This document shows, piece after piece, positions 50,970 to 60,024 of a stretch of 64,000 nucleotides of DNA. The stretch comes from Bacteroidales bacterium UBA6248. Its GTDB lineage: Bacteria > Bacteroidota > Bacteroidia > Bacteroidales > Lentimicrobiaceae. Numbering within the stretch: position 1 is the first letter of the stretch; every line of letters begins with the position of its first letter. The notes below the pieces were generated by a model. The model ran no database searches and had not been told where the DNA came from. It saw nothing but the letters and a program-made list of their open reading frames with translations. The stretch spans positions 1 through 64,000 of the forward strand of contig DJVU01000052.1 in NCBI GenBank assembly GCA_002441345.1, written 5' to 3'. Both the position numbers and the translations under genes were made by a program.

Positions 50970-53132
50970 ATGAAAAAGTTAGTTTTTCTGTTTCTGGTTG
51001 TGCTTGTTTCTTTCGGTCCCGCCCGGGCTGGTGAAGGCATGTGGCTCCCTATTCTTCTGGAGCAGCTCAACGAGTCAGAGATGAAAAGTATGGGCATGCG
51101 CATCAGCGCCGAAGATATCTACAGCATCAACAAATCAAGCCTGAAAGATGCAATCCTGCTGTTTGGCAGAGGGTGTACGGCCGAAATTATTTCAGATAAG
51201 GGACTTATCCTGACCAATCACCACTGCGGTTACGGTCAGATTCAGGCACACAGCACCCTTGAGCACGACTATCTTACCACAGGATTCTGGGCGATGAACC
51301 AATCCGAAGAACTTCCAAACCCCGGGCTGAGCGTTACCCTGCTTATCCGTATGGAGGACGTAACCTCAAAAGCGCTTGCGGGCGTGGAGCCGGGTATGCC
51401 GGAAAAAGACAGAAGCGCGAAGATCAGGGAGAACATCGCGGGAATAGAAAAAGCTGCAATAGAAAATACCCACTACAATGCAAGGGTCAGGCCGTTCTAT
51501 TATGGCAATGAATATTATCTTTTTGTAACCGAAACCTTTAACGACGTAAGGCTGGTCGGAGCACCCCCCTCAAACATCGGTAAGTTCGGCGGCGATACCG
51601 ATAACTGGATGTGGCCCCGCCATACCGGTGACTTCTCGCTGTTCCGCATCTATGCAGGTAAGGATAACAAACCGGCCGATTATTCGCCCGACAACGTGCC
51701 CTATATTCCGAAACGTCATCTGAATATTTCTCTGAAAGGTGCTGAAAAAGGCGATTTCACCTTTGTCTTCGGATATCCCGGAACAACGCAGGAATACCTT
51801 CCCTCGCATGCCATTGAAATGATTACCGGAACCGAAAACCCCCCGGCAATACGTCTTCGCGGCAAGCGCCTCGACATCTTCGACCGTTACATGAATCAGA
51901 ACGATCTGGTCAGAATACAGTATTCTGCAAAGCATGCAGGCGTTGCCAACTACTGGAAAAAGATGATCGGAGAAAACCGGGGCATCAAACGCCTCAATGC
52001 CATCGATAAAAAACAACAGCATGAGCGCGTATTTATGGAATGGGCATCGGCCGACCCGGAAAGAAACAGCAGGTACGGAAAACTTGTGCCTGAGTTTGAA
52101 GCACTCTATGCCCGCCTTTCCAGACTCAGCGAAGACGAAACCTACCTTATAGAAGCCGCCCTGGGAGTGGAAGCCTTCCGCTTTGCCTATTCGTTCAGCC
52201 GCCTGGTGTCGGCAGCAGAAAATGCCTCCGGAAATTCTGAGCAGCTGGAAAAGATTGTTGAACAACTCAAACAGACAGCCGACGGATATTTTAAAAATTA
52301 CCACATGCCTGTCGACCGGAGCGTTTTTGCCACACTAATGCAGGACTGGTTCGAACACCAGGAAAGCGGAAGAATTCCGGTAGAACTCGTACAGGCTTCC
52401 ATTCCCTTTGGAAGTAATTATGAAGCCTGGGCAAAGAACCTGTTCGACAACAGTCTCTTTGCCGATCAGCAAAAGGTGAACGAACTGCTGAATGGATTTA
52501 AAACAAAAAAAGTGAAGAAGATTACATCCGATCCGGTCTATAAGCTGGCCTCGGGGGTTTATAATCACTATTTCAATCGTCTGCAGCCGGAACTGGCAAT
52601 ACTGAGTGCGCACAGCGATAGCCTGCAGCGAATTTATATGCAGGGACTTATGGAATTTCAGCCAAACCGGCGCTTCTATCCCGATGCCAATTCCACCCTG
52701 AGGGTAACCTACGGAAAGGTGGATGACTACTTTCCGAGGGATGCCGTTCACTACCGCCATTACACTACCCTCGAAGGAATTATGGAGAAGGAAGATCCGG
52801 ATATCTACGATTATGTGGTTGAACCAAAGCTGAAAGAGCTTTTCCACCATAAGGATTATGGCAGATATGCCGCATCCGACGGAACCATGCGTATCGCCTT
52901 TATTGCCAGTAACCATACAACGGGAGGGAATTCAGGCAGCCCGGTACTGAATGCCGACGGAAATCTGATTGGCGTTAATTTCGACCGGAACTGGGAAGGT
53001 ACCATGAGCGACCTGATGTACGACCCCGATCAGTGCCGGAACATCAGCATCGATATACGGTACTGCCTGTTTGTAATCGATAAGCTGGCAGGTGCCGGGC
53101 ATCTGGTGGATGAAATGACGCTGGTAAATTAG
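50970..53132 (+). CDS. dpp11: S46 dipeptidyl peptidase, DPP11-type
   Basis: A 720-residue periplasmic serine exopeptidase of family S46. Signal peptide (MKKLVFLFLVVLVSFGPARA), catalytic His85 (TNHHCGYG), Asp221 (RHTGDFSLF) and Ser655 (GGNSGSPV). The residue that sets P1 specificity is Arg673 (NFDRNWEG): Arg at this place marks the Asp/Glu-preferring DPP11 subtype, whereas DPP7 has Gly. The Ser and Arg numbers match those known for the Porphyromonas enzyme. It trims dipeptides from oligopeptides for peptide nutrition in an asaccharolytic or protein-fed lifestyle. It stands alone, with the RidA terminator upstream. No T9SS domain, so it stays in the periplasm. Confidence 0.92.
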   Translation: MKKLVFLFLVVLVSFGPARAGEGMWLPILLEQLNESEMKSMGMRISAEDIYSINKSSLKDAILLFGRGCTAEIISDKGLILTNHHCGYGQIQAHSTLEHDYLTTGFWAMNQSEELPNPGLSVTLLIRMEDVTSKALAGVEPGMPEKDRSAKIRENIAGIEKAAIENTHYNARVRPFYYGNEYYLFVTETFNDVRLVGAPPSNIGKFGGDTDNWMWPRHTGDFSLFRIYAGKDNKPADYSPDNVPYIPKRHLNISLKGAEKGDFTFVFGYPGTTQEYLPSHAIEMITGTENPPAIRLRGKRLDIFDRYMNQNDLVRIQYSAKHAGVANYWKKMIGENRGIKRLNAIDKKQQHERVFMEWASADPERNSRYGKLVPEFEALYARLSRLSEDETYLIEAALGVEAFRFAYSFSRLVSAAENASGNSEQLEKIVEQLKQTADGYFKNYHMPVDRSVFATLMQDWFEHQESGRIPVELVQASIPFGSNYEAWAKNLFDNSLFADQQKVNELLNGFKTKKVKKITSDPVYKLASGVYNHYFNRLQPELAILSAHSDSLQRIYMQGLMEFQPNRRFYPDANSTLRVTYGKVDDYFPRDAVHYRHYTTLEGIMEKEDPDIYDYVVEPKLKELFHHKDYGRYAASDGTMRIAFIASNHTTGGNSGSPVLNADGNLIGVNFDRNWEGTMSDLMYDPDQCRNISIDIRYCLFVIDKLAGAGHLVDEMTLVN

Positions 53133-53253
53133 TCTTTGCCGTCGGTTACATCAGAAGCCTGGATGCCTGATGTATGGCAGGCGATTATTCCGGATCAGCA
53201 CCTGAAGTTGTGCCTGCACTCTGTAACTCTGACAAACTTGTAACAACTAAACT

Positions 53254-55014
53254 ATGAAACGACTGCTCGCCTTTCTGTTACTCATTTCTTCGGCTGCCGG
53301 CCTTTATGCCCAGACAGTACAATCCGTTCACATGGAACAATCTGCTGCCTGGTCGGGAATGGGCAGGCTCAGCAATCCGGAATACGACAGCATAAATCAA
53401 TTCAGCGGCCGCATGGAACAGCCTGCCACCAGGACTTCGCTGAATAAGCGTGTATTTGGGTATCATCCTTACTGGAGTGGCAGCTCCTGGGTTAATTACC
53501 GCTGGGATCTGCTTTCGGATCTGTGTTATTTTTCCTATGAAGTGGATCCTGCAACCGGCAATCCGCTTACTACGCACGACTGGGAAACGGCAGCGGTAAT
53601 CGATACCGCTCTGGCGCGGGGAGTGAAGGTTCATTTGTGTGTAACCCTTTTTTCGGGTCATGCAACCTTTTTCGGGAATCCCCAGGCAATGCAGAACCTT
53701 ACCATAAACCTTATCGGCAAGGTGCTTGAACGGGGAGCGCACGGGATAAACATTGACTTTGAAGCGGTACCGTCCTCTCAGAAACAGCCGATGACCGATT
53801 ATATTACGTCGCTTGCCGGGGCTCTGCATGTTGCCGCTCCCGGTACCGAACTGAGCATTGCTGCCCCGGCTGTTAACTGGAACAACACCTTCGATATGCA
53901 GGCGCTGGGTCCGGTGCTCGATCTGGTGATGATCATGGCCTACGATTACTATTGGGGCGGCAGCTCCATGGCAGGTCCGGTTTCCGGGCTGTGGCCCATG
54001 TCGGGAATTTTTCCTTACGGGGTGGCCCGTTCTCTGACAAGTTACCAGGCTGCCGGGATAATGCCGGAGAAAATCCTGATTGGAGTGCCGTATTATGGAA
54101 GGGAATGGCCCGTAACCGCCAATACATTCCCGGCAAATACTACCGGAACCGGCTCCGCAGTGCTCTACCGCACCATAATGGCAGGCAGCAGCGGTAATTA
54201 TTCACCGGCAAACCGTTACTGGGATTACCGAAGCTACAATCCTTATTTCAGCTACTTCACTTCCCATTGGCGACAGTGTTTTTACGACGATGTGCGAAGC
54301 CTGGGAGCCAAATACGATCTGGTGCACCGGCGTAACACTGCCGGAATAGGCATCTGGGCGCTGGGTTATGATAACGGCCGCAGCGAACTCTGGAACCTTA
54401 TTGAAACAAAGTTTACCGGAATACCCCTCGTAAAATGCGCCGATACCCTTGCCGATACCGGAGGGCTATGGTTTAGCTATGGTGCCGGCGAAGATTATAC
54501 CGAAACAGTCACCGCTTCCTGGCCCGGCCCGCTGACCCTTTCGTTTGAAAGCCTGAGCCTTGAACCCGGATACGATTCTCTGTGGATTTACGACGGGGCA
54601 ACCGCTTCAGATCCCCTGCTCTTAGCCCTTTCGGGGAATACTATACCCCCGGCCGTGCAAACAAGCGCCGAAATTTTTTCTATCAGATTCAAATCCGATA
54701 ACCAGACAAACCTTGCCGGCTACATACTGCACTATTCCTGTCCCACAGCAGGAGTATACAATCCTGCTCCCGGACCAGCCATGCGGGTTTTTCCCAACCC
54801 GGCTTCAGACAGACTTTCTATTCAGCTGCCCGGGAAGCCTATACAAAACACACAGATCCGGATTTACGGCCCCGACGGCCGGCTGACCGCCGGGCCCTTT
54901 TTGCCGGAAGGTAGTGAAACGGTGATTTCCCTTACGGGGATTAAGCCCGGCATTTATCTTCTTGTTTGCTCGGCTACCGATTGGAATTCAGCGACCCGAA
55001 TTATTATTCAGTAA
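53254..55014 (+). CDS. T9SS-secreted GH18-family glycosidase with CUB domain
   Basis: A 586-residue exported protein. Signal peptide (MKRLLAFLLLISSAAGLYAQ), a GH18 (β/α)8 domain (about 68-385: VFGYHPYWSGSSW, LDLVMIMAYDYYW, ILIGVPYYGREWP, IGIWALGYD), a CUB domain (about 395-495) and a T9SS type A domain (about 505-586, VFPNPASDRLSIQ). The DxxDxDxE signature is degenerate: HGINIDFE, with His and Asn at the first two Asp places, but Asp168 and catalytic Glu170 are kept, as in spore-lytic YaaH-like members. Chitinase or endo-N-acetylglucosaminidase activity on surface glycans or peptidoglycan is plausible. It is placed on the outside by T9SS. Confidence 0.87.
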   Translation: MKRLLAFLLLISSAAGLYAQTVQSVHMEQSAAWSGMGRLSNPEYDSINQFSGRMEQPATRTSLNKRVFGYHPYWSGSSWVNYRWDLLSDLCYFSYEVDPATGNPLTTHDWETAAVIDTALARGVKVHLCVTLFSGHATFFGNPQAMQNLTINLIGKVLERGAHGINIDFEAVPSSQKQPMTDYITSLAGALHVAAPGTELSIAAPAVNWNNTFDMQALGPVLDLVMIMAYDYYWGGSSMAGPVSGLWPMSGIFPYGVARSLTSYQAAGIMPEKILIGVPYYGREWPVTANTFPANTTGTGSAVLYRTIMAGSSGNYSPANRYWDYRSYNPYFSYFTSHWRQCFYDDVRSLGAKYDLVHRRNTAGIGIWALGYDNGRSELWNLIETKFTGIPLVKCADTLADTGGLWFSYGAGEDYTETVTASWPGPLTLSFESLSLEPGYDSLWIYDGATASDPLLLALSGNTIPPAVQTSAEIFSIRFKSDNQTNLAGYILHYSCPTAGVYNPAPGPAMRVFPNPASDRLSIQLPGKPIQNTQIRIYGPDGRLTAGPFLPEGSETVISLTGIKPGIYLLVCSATDWNSATRIIIQ

Positions 55015-55200
55015 GAATTCAGCGATTTTTCAGATATGCGCATAAAAAAAGCGGGATTATATTACCGGTTTATCGTGTGCATGTAAAAAATAATTACTTA
55101 TCAAATTGTTGCATGTAATTTATAAGCCAATTATAATAAGCATTCTACGTGCATAGTAATTCTATGTAAATAAAATTGTGATAAAATGTAATAATTTTTA

Positions 55201-55230
55201 TTGTTTTTCCGGTTTGTATTTTTATCTTTG
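55201..55230 (+). promoter_or_regulatory. Consensus Bacteroidota promoter
   Basis: TTG (55201-55203), spacer 19, TATCTTTG (55223-55230): a full match to TTG-N19-TAnnTTTG. Transcription would begin near 55237, giving a leader of about 148 bases before the acylphosphatase-like gene at 55385. I saw no riboswitch in that leader. Confidence 0.75.
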
Positions 55231-55384
55231 CACCTTTAAAATTATTTTAGCCTCCGGTTTTCCGGACAGGCATATCCGGGCAGTAGGATGGGCCGGCAGG
55301 AGTGGGGCGTTTCCCGGTTATATTTTGGTTATTGATTCCCGAAACGACATGAATTGCTGATAATAAACTCATCATTACTGTTTT

Positions 55385-55654
55385 ATGAAAGCTTATAGGT
55401 TATTATTAAAAGGCAGGCTTTTTCAAACCGGATTCCGGTTTTATGCTCTGAAAAAAGCGGTTGAATTAAATGTAAAGGGTTATGTTACGTATACTTCAGA
55501 CCGTGATGTGCTTATTCATGCGGAAGGAGTGGAAGAAAATCTTGATCCGTTCATTCAGTGGTGCGGCAAAGGCTTGCTTTGTTGTAAAGTTACCCATACC
55601 GACATTTCGGAAACCACTCCGGAACAGCATCGGGAGTTCAGAATTTTGCGATAA
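55385..55654 (+). CDS. Acylphosphatase-like protein lacking the catalytic Asn
   Basis: An 89-residue small ferredoxin-like-fold protein matching acylphosphatase in length and order: KGRLFQTGFRFYALKKA (residues 9-25; canonical GRVQGVGFR), then VKGYVTYTSD and VLIHAEG. The phosphate-binding Arg18 is present, but the place of the invariant Asn (GWVRN) is Tyr36. The Gly-rich loop also differs, with Leu-Phe replacing Val-Gln. It may not hydrolyse acyl phosphates and could be a binding variant. It has its own consensus promoter at 55201-55230. The next gene is more than 500 bases away, so it is monocistronic. Confidence 0.8.
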   Translation: MKAYRLLLKGRLFQTGFRFYALKKAVELNVKGYVTYTSDRDVLIHAEGVEENLDPFIQWCGKGLLCCKVTHTDISETTPEQHREFRILR

Positions 55655-56162
55655 TCCGATTGTTTTGCCGGTGCTCATCTGTCCGGCAATTTATAAGAGT
55701 TCGTTTACCTGCCGGTAATTATTCGTTTGAGTAATTCCTTTCATCTCATTTGCCGGTAAATCACATCGTAGTATCCTGCGTATCGTAATCCCGCAAGGGA
55801 ATGGTATTCATTCACATCCGGTGCCGGAAAAGTTCGCGGAAGGCAAAATCGCTTCCCGTTGTAGTTCCCGGTTTACCCGCTGCAGGATTGTCCGTTAATA
55901 CGTTATCCGAACAAGGAAGGGCACTTTGCTTTCAGGTTTTTATTCCGGCTTCTTTCTGTTTCCTTAGCATTTTTCAATCCTCTAAAAATAGTTTTAGCGT
56001 TATGCCAGTATCAGAGCTTTGTACCCCGCCATGCTTTCCGGCTCCGGTTTACCTGTCCGGAGCAGCCTCCCGGTTCATTCTAGCAGCAAAACAGGGTACC
56101 ACAGGAATCGTCCGTTCGCTTACACGATTAATCATACTATTCCCAACTTAAAACACCAACTT
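55655..56162. other. Intergenic, no gene seen
   Basis: About 500 bases. A plus frame at 55801-56151 has a random-looking Ser/Pro/Val composition and overlaps an alternative N-terminal extension of the next gene, so it is not called. No terminator or RNA was identified. Confidence 0.35.
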
Positions 56163-59100
56163 ATGAAACAGATTCAACATGTACACATGCACCTTCTTCT
56201 CCTTGCTGTTCTTTTAATGCCGGTATGGGTCTCCGCACAAACCTATCTTATCAGCGAAAGCTTCGAGGATTCGTTTCCCCCGCCCGGATGGACCAACGGC
56301 GGCACCATCAAGGTCAGCAGCAATGCCCGTACAGGCGCAGCCTGCCTGGGATTCAACGGACAAAACGACGCCATCTTTACACCTTCTGTCACTCTGCCGC
56401 ATTTGCTGAGTTTCTGGTATAAACGAAGCTCCAACACCGCCCAGTGGAACCTTGTGGTGGAGGTTTCAACCGATGCAAATACATGGGTTGTCCTCCAGAC
56501 TATATCCAGTGCTTCTGTGGATTATCAGCAGTTTACTGCCGACCTCAGCGCCTATACTTCAGCTTTTATACGTCTGAGAGATTCCAGACCAGTAAGCGGT
56601 TCTGAAGTCAGATATGTGGATGATTTCTCCATTACACAGCGCGAAGCAGAACCGGAAATCATAGTCAATCCATTGGTATTAAATGGTTTCGCTTATTCAG
56701 GCGCAGGCCCGTCACAACAACAGTCCATTTTTATTTCTGGCCTGGCATTGCAATCGGTTGTTACCATTCTGCCTCCTGCAGCTTTTGAGATATCGCTAAG
56801 CCCGGGCTCCGCTTTTTCTGCTGCAGACCCGATCGAGCTTTCTCCTGTTGCCGGGATGCTCCAACCAACTGAAATTTTTGTACGGATGAAACAGGGATTG
56901 CCGGCAGGTTCTGCCCAGGGGAGTATCCTGTGCACTTCTGCCTCTGCCGAACCGGTTTATGTTCAGTGCTCCGGAATGGTTACTATTCCGGAGATTCCCG
57001 GGGCTCCCGTGGCCCTTCCGGCTACCGGAATTTCTCAATCCGGATTTACCGCCAACTGGCTCCCGGTGCAAAATGCATCGGGTTATCTTCTGAATGTGTA
57101 TACACAGAACATTCAAACCCCGCCATCGCTGGTGATTTCGGAATATGCAGAAGGGACTAGTTATCGTAAAGCCATTGAGATATACAACGGAACAGGAACG
57201 GATGCCGATCTTACTGCCTACAGTATCAAAAAACAGTCGAACGGAGCAGGCAGCTTTTCCTCGGAACTGGCCTTGTCGGGAATTCTCACTGCCGGAGATA
57301 CCTATGTTGTTGCCTATACCTCTGCTTCGTCGGGCGACTACATAACCGGCGACTTTGTGGATCTCTACAGCAGTTCATCTGCGATGTCGTTTAATGGAAA
57401 CGATGCCATTGCCCTCTGCCTGAATGGTATCCCCGTGGATATAGTTGGAATCGCCGATCAGCCCGATCCCTACTGGGGCGCCGATGTTACCCTGGTTAGA
57501 AAGCCGGAGGTTATTCTTCCCTCCACGGACTGGAATCCGGAAAACTGGATATCGTTTGAAACCAACTACACCGGAAATCTGGGGGTGCATACTGCTTCAC
57601 CCTCCAACCAGGTTGCTGAATACAACGATCTGCCGGCTGGTAATACCGTTTCGTATCCTGTAACAGGAATGCAATCTGCCACCGGGTATTACTATACCGT
57701 GACGGCAACCAGCACCGATGGCAACAGCGCACCTTCCAACAGCATAGAAGTCACTACACTGCAACCCGTTTACGTTTCAGCCCGCCACGGCGACTGGGCA
57801 GATCCTGCAACCTGGCAGGGCGGTGAGGTACCGGGACCCGGCAACAGCGTTCGTATCTGCCACGATGTCGCGATTTATACCCAGACAGGATGCGACCACC
57901 TTGACGTTTTGCCCGAGGGCTCTCTTACGGTTGCACCGCAGGGTTCACTGATAGCATACGGTACAGGCGAAGGCACCATCTCCGTAATCCGGGATTTTTC
58001 CGGCGGATGGAACAGCTGGAACACAGGATGGCATATGGTCGGAGCACCGCTTGCTGGACAGAATTTTATGGATTTTGCAACATCCGGGGCAGGAAACGAT
58101 TACGATCTTTACGGATGGGACGAGTTGCAGGGCCTGTGGATGAATGCAAAAGATGCGGGATTTGCCGGCTGGAACGGAAGTGAAAATTTTGAATCGGGAA
58201 GAGGGTACCTGATTTCCTACGAGCAAAACGAGGTCCGGAAAATATATACCGGAACATTGCTGACCGGAGATCTGAGAATGGAAGGGCTGGGTGTTGCCCA
58301 GGGCGGAGGATGGCATTTGCTGGGGAATCCGTATCCCTCGCCAATTGTCTGGAACGATGGAAGCTGGCAGCCTGTGTCCATTTCATGGATTGCCAAGCTC
58401 TGGAATTCCGCCGCGGCATCATACACCGATCTGCTTCCCGGAATGGCCATCCCGCAAGGTTTCGGTTTTATGGTACAATCGGCCGGCAACGGGGCATCAA
58501 TAACTATACCCGCAGCTTCACGAACACATAATCCATCGCAATGGATATATACCGAAACAGGAAATGCGGTAAAACTGGCAGTTAGCGAAACCGATGGCGG
58601 AACCTCGCAGGTGGTATGGCTGCGCGCCGATCCGGATGCGGATGCCGGTTACGACTTTGCTTGCGACGCCCGGTTCGTGCAGGGTTATGCCCCTCTCTTC
58701 TACAGCATTGCCGGCAATGATCGATTATCGGTAAATACGGTTCCTTCTTTCGGATCCGGCACGACATTCAGTCTTGGTTTTGTTAAAAACGCCGCAACCG
58801 CTTATACCCTTGAATTACAGCAGGCTCCAGAAGGCTACACTCTTTTTATGACCGACCACCTGCTTCAAAAAACCATCAACCTGAGTTCTGCAGAAACGTA
58901 TCGTTTTGAGTCCGCCGAAGGCGATGATCCCGGCCGTTTTACCATCTTTTTTGGTACAGTTGGCCTGGATCCCGATCCTGCAGTGTCAATCCCTTCGGTT
59001 TCTGTTTACGGAAATATTATCCATGTCAGCAATGCAGAGCACTTTTCAGAACTGCAGATGCACAACATCGACGGACGTTTGCTTACCCGGCAAAAAATCG

Positions 59101-59207
59101 CAAAGGGCAGTGTTCGTATACCTTACGGGGATTATCCTGCCGGAATGTATATTCTGAGCATTTCCGGTTCCGGTCGGATCATCCGGCATAAACTGATTCT
59201 GAATTAA
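56163..59207 (+). CDS. T9SS surface protein with choice-of-anchor J and lamin-tail-like domains
   Basis: A 1,014-residue exported protein from Met 56163 (MKQIQHVHMHLLLL); an upstream ATG at 56019 would give an implausible 48-residue polar lead. After the signal peptide (ending VSAQ) comes a choice-of-anchor J module (residues 20-165, SESFEDSFPPPGW), then a β-sandwich. A fibronectin-III-like module begins about 285, with a lamin-tail-like domain inserted at about 322-470 (LVISEYAEG, AIEIYNGTGTDADLTAYSI split, GNDAIALCLNG). A pre-CTD module (WHLLGNPYPSPIVW near 718) precedes the T9SS type A domain (MYILSISGSGRIIRHKLILN). Likely a surface adhesin or glycan-binding protein, with no catalytic motif seen. 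Confidence 0.85.
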   Translation: MKQIQHVHMHLLLLAVLLMPVWVSAQTYLISESFEDSFPPPGWTNGGTIKVSSNARTGAACLGFNGQNDAIFTPSVTLPHLLSFWYKRSSNTAQWNLVVEVSTDANTWVVLQTISSASVDYQQFTADLSAYTSAFIRLRDSRPVSGSEVRYVDDFSITQREAEPEIIVNPLVLNGFAYSGAGPSQQQSIFISGLALQSVVTILPPAAFEISLSPGSAFSAADPIELSPVAGMLQPTEIFVRMKQGLPAGSAQGSILCTSASAEPVYVQCSGMVTIPEIPGAPVALPATGISQSGFTANWLPVQNASGYLLNVYTQNIQTPPSLVISEYAEGTSYRKAIEIYNGTGTDADLTAYSIKKQSNGAGSFSSELALSGILTAGDTYVVAYTSASSGDYITGDFVDLYSSSSAMSFNGNDAIALCLNGIPVDIVGIADQPDPYWGADVTLVRKPEVILPSTDWNPENWISFETNYTGNLGVHTASPSNQVAEYNDLPAGNTVSYPVTGMQSATGYYYTVTATSTDGNSAPSNSIEVTTLQPVYVSARHGDWADPATWQGGEVPGPGNSVRICHDVAIYTQTGCDHLDVLPEGSLTVAPQGSLIAYGTGEGTISVIRDFSGGWNSWNTGWHMVGAPLAGQNFMDFATSGAGNDYDLYGWDELQGLWMNAKDAGFAGWNGSENFESGRGYLISYEQNEVRKIYTGTLLTGDLRMEGLGVAQGGGWHLLGNPYPSPIVWNDGSWQPVSISWIAKLWNSAAASYTDLLPGMAIPQGFGFMVQSAGNGASITIPAASRTHNPSQWIYTETGNAVKLAVSETDGGTSQVVWLRADPDADAGYDFACDARFVQGYAPLFYSIAGNDRLSVNTVPSFGSGTTFSLGFVKNAATAYTLELQQAPEGYTLFMTDHLLQKTINLSSAETYRFESAEGDDPGRFTIFFGTVGLDPDPAVSIPSVSVYGNIIHVSNAEHFSELQMHNIDGRLLTRQKIAKGSVRIPYGDYPAGMYILSISGSGRIIRHKLILN

Positions 59208-59344
59208 CCGGCTTTGTTGCCGGCATTCTTATTTCCGGCATGTCCGGAATGGCAGCCGCTTCTTCCGGCTGGCCTGTAAAATCCTGATTGTATCGCCGGC
59301 ATCGTTCAGTATTTACCGCATAAAACATTTAAAACCATATTATT

Positions 59345-59578
59345 ATGAAAAAAAGTATAATACATCTGTGCTTTGTCGCGGCTTTCAGCCTGTCTTTGTT
59401 ACTTCCCGGTTCAGGTTTTGCACAATCGGTGCCGCCTCCGCCCCCCGATCACGGACAAACAGGTAATCAGGCGGGAGGAAGTGCCCCTCTGGGTCCCGCA
59501 CTCCCGTTTATTCTTCTGTTGTTCGGAGCTTATGGCGCAAAAAAGGTATACGAATTTCACCGAAATGGGAAGGATTAG
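59345..59578 (+). CDS. Small signal-peptide + PPPP/GG + membrane-helix protein
   Basis: A 77-residue protein: signal peptide (MKKSIIHLCFVAAFSLSLLLPGSGFAQ), then a very short mature part with PPPPPDHGQTGNQAGGSAP, one hydrophobic segment (LGPALPFILLLFGAYGA) and a basic tail (KKVYEFHRNGKD). The ‘GG.AP.G....LL..AYGAKK’ arrangement recurs in tiny Bacteroidota proteins near T9SS cargo genes, but its function is unknown. It is followed by a strong terminator at 59645-59682 and lies between two T9SS surface-protein genes. Likely an inner-membrane-anchored periplasmic peptide, with in-out topology from the basic tail. Confidence 0.72.
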   Translation: MKKSIIHLCFVAAFSLSLLLPGSGFAQSVPPPPPDHGQTGNQAGGSAPLGPALPFILLLFGAYGAKKVYEFHRNGKD

Positions 59579-60024
59579 TTCCTAAAAGGTACTACGCCCC
59601 TGGTCTGCTCTGCTTAATAACGATTAAATGATCAGCTTCGGAGCCTCCTGCCGTTTTCCCCAAACGGTAGGAGTTTTTTTTTCGTCCTGATGGTAATCCC
59701 GGTTTTTAATGCCTCTTAAAAGCTGTACGGGGCTCGCCAGTCAAGGATTCTTTGAAAATCAACTGAGAATCAGGTGCCTTTGTGGTTCAGGCGGTATCAG
59801 GCATCGCCTCTCTAACTTTTTTAGGGTTTGCATTAATTTTTTTTGCCTGGTCCAGGTTACTTAGTGAAAATTTAGATATAAAGCAATATATCCGCATTGA
59901 TTTGGATTTAGTAACTGCGGGTTAAAACATGGCCTGCAGATAGAATAATTACGCCTGCTATTATTAGTAATCGCTTCATTGTTAAATTGTTAAGCGAAGA
60001 TTCATACATTAAAACTTTTCTGTT
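59579..60024. other. Intergenic with terminator and a tiny reverse frame
   Basis: Holds the terminator at 59645-59682. A 23-codon minus-strand frame at 59908-59979 begins like a signal peptide (MKRLLIIAGVIILSAG) and then stops, so it may be a remnant or a micropeptide. Nothing else is supported. Confidence 0.35.
59645..59682 (+). terminator. Strong intrinsic terminator after the small GG protein
   Basis: CTCCTGCCGTTT (59645-59656) pairs with AAACGGTAGGAG (59662-59673), one G-U pair, then nine T. Position and quality indicate the end of the transcript from 59345. Confidence 0.85.

Noticed and set aside
55801..56151. 116-codon plus frame before the T9SS gene
   Set aside because: No family pattern; random-looking Ser/Pro/Val composition in a non-coding stretch.
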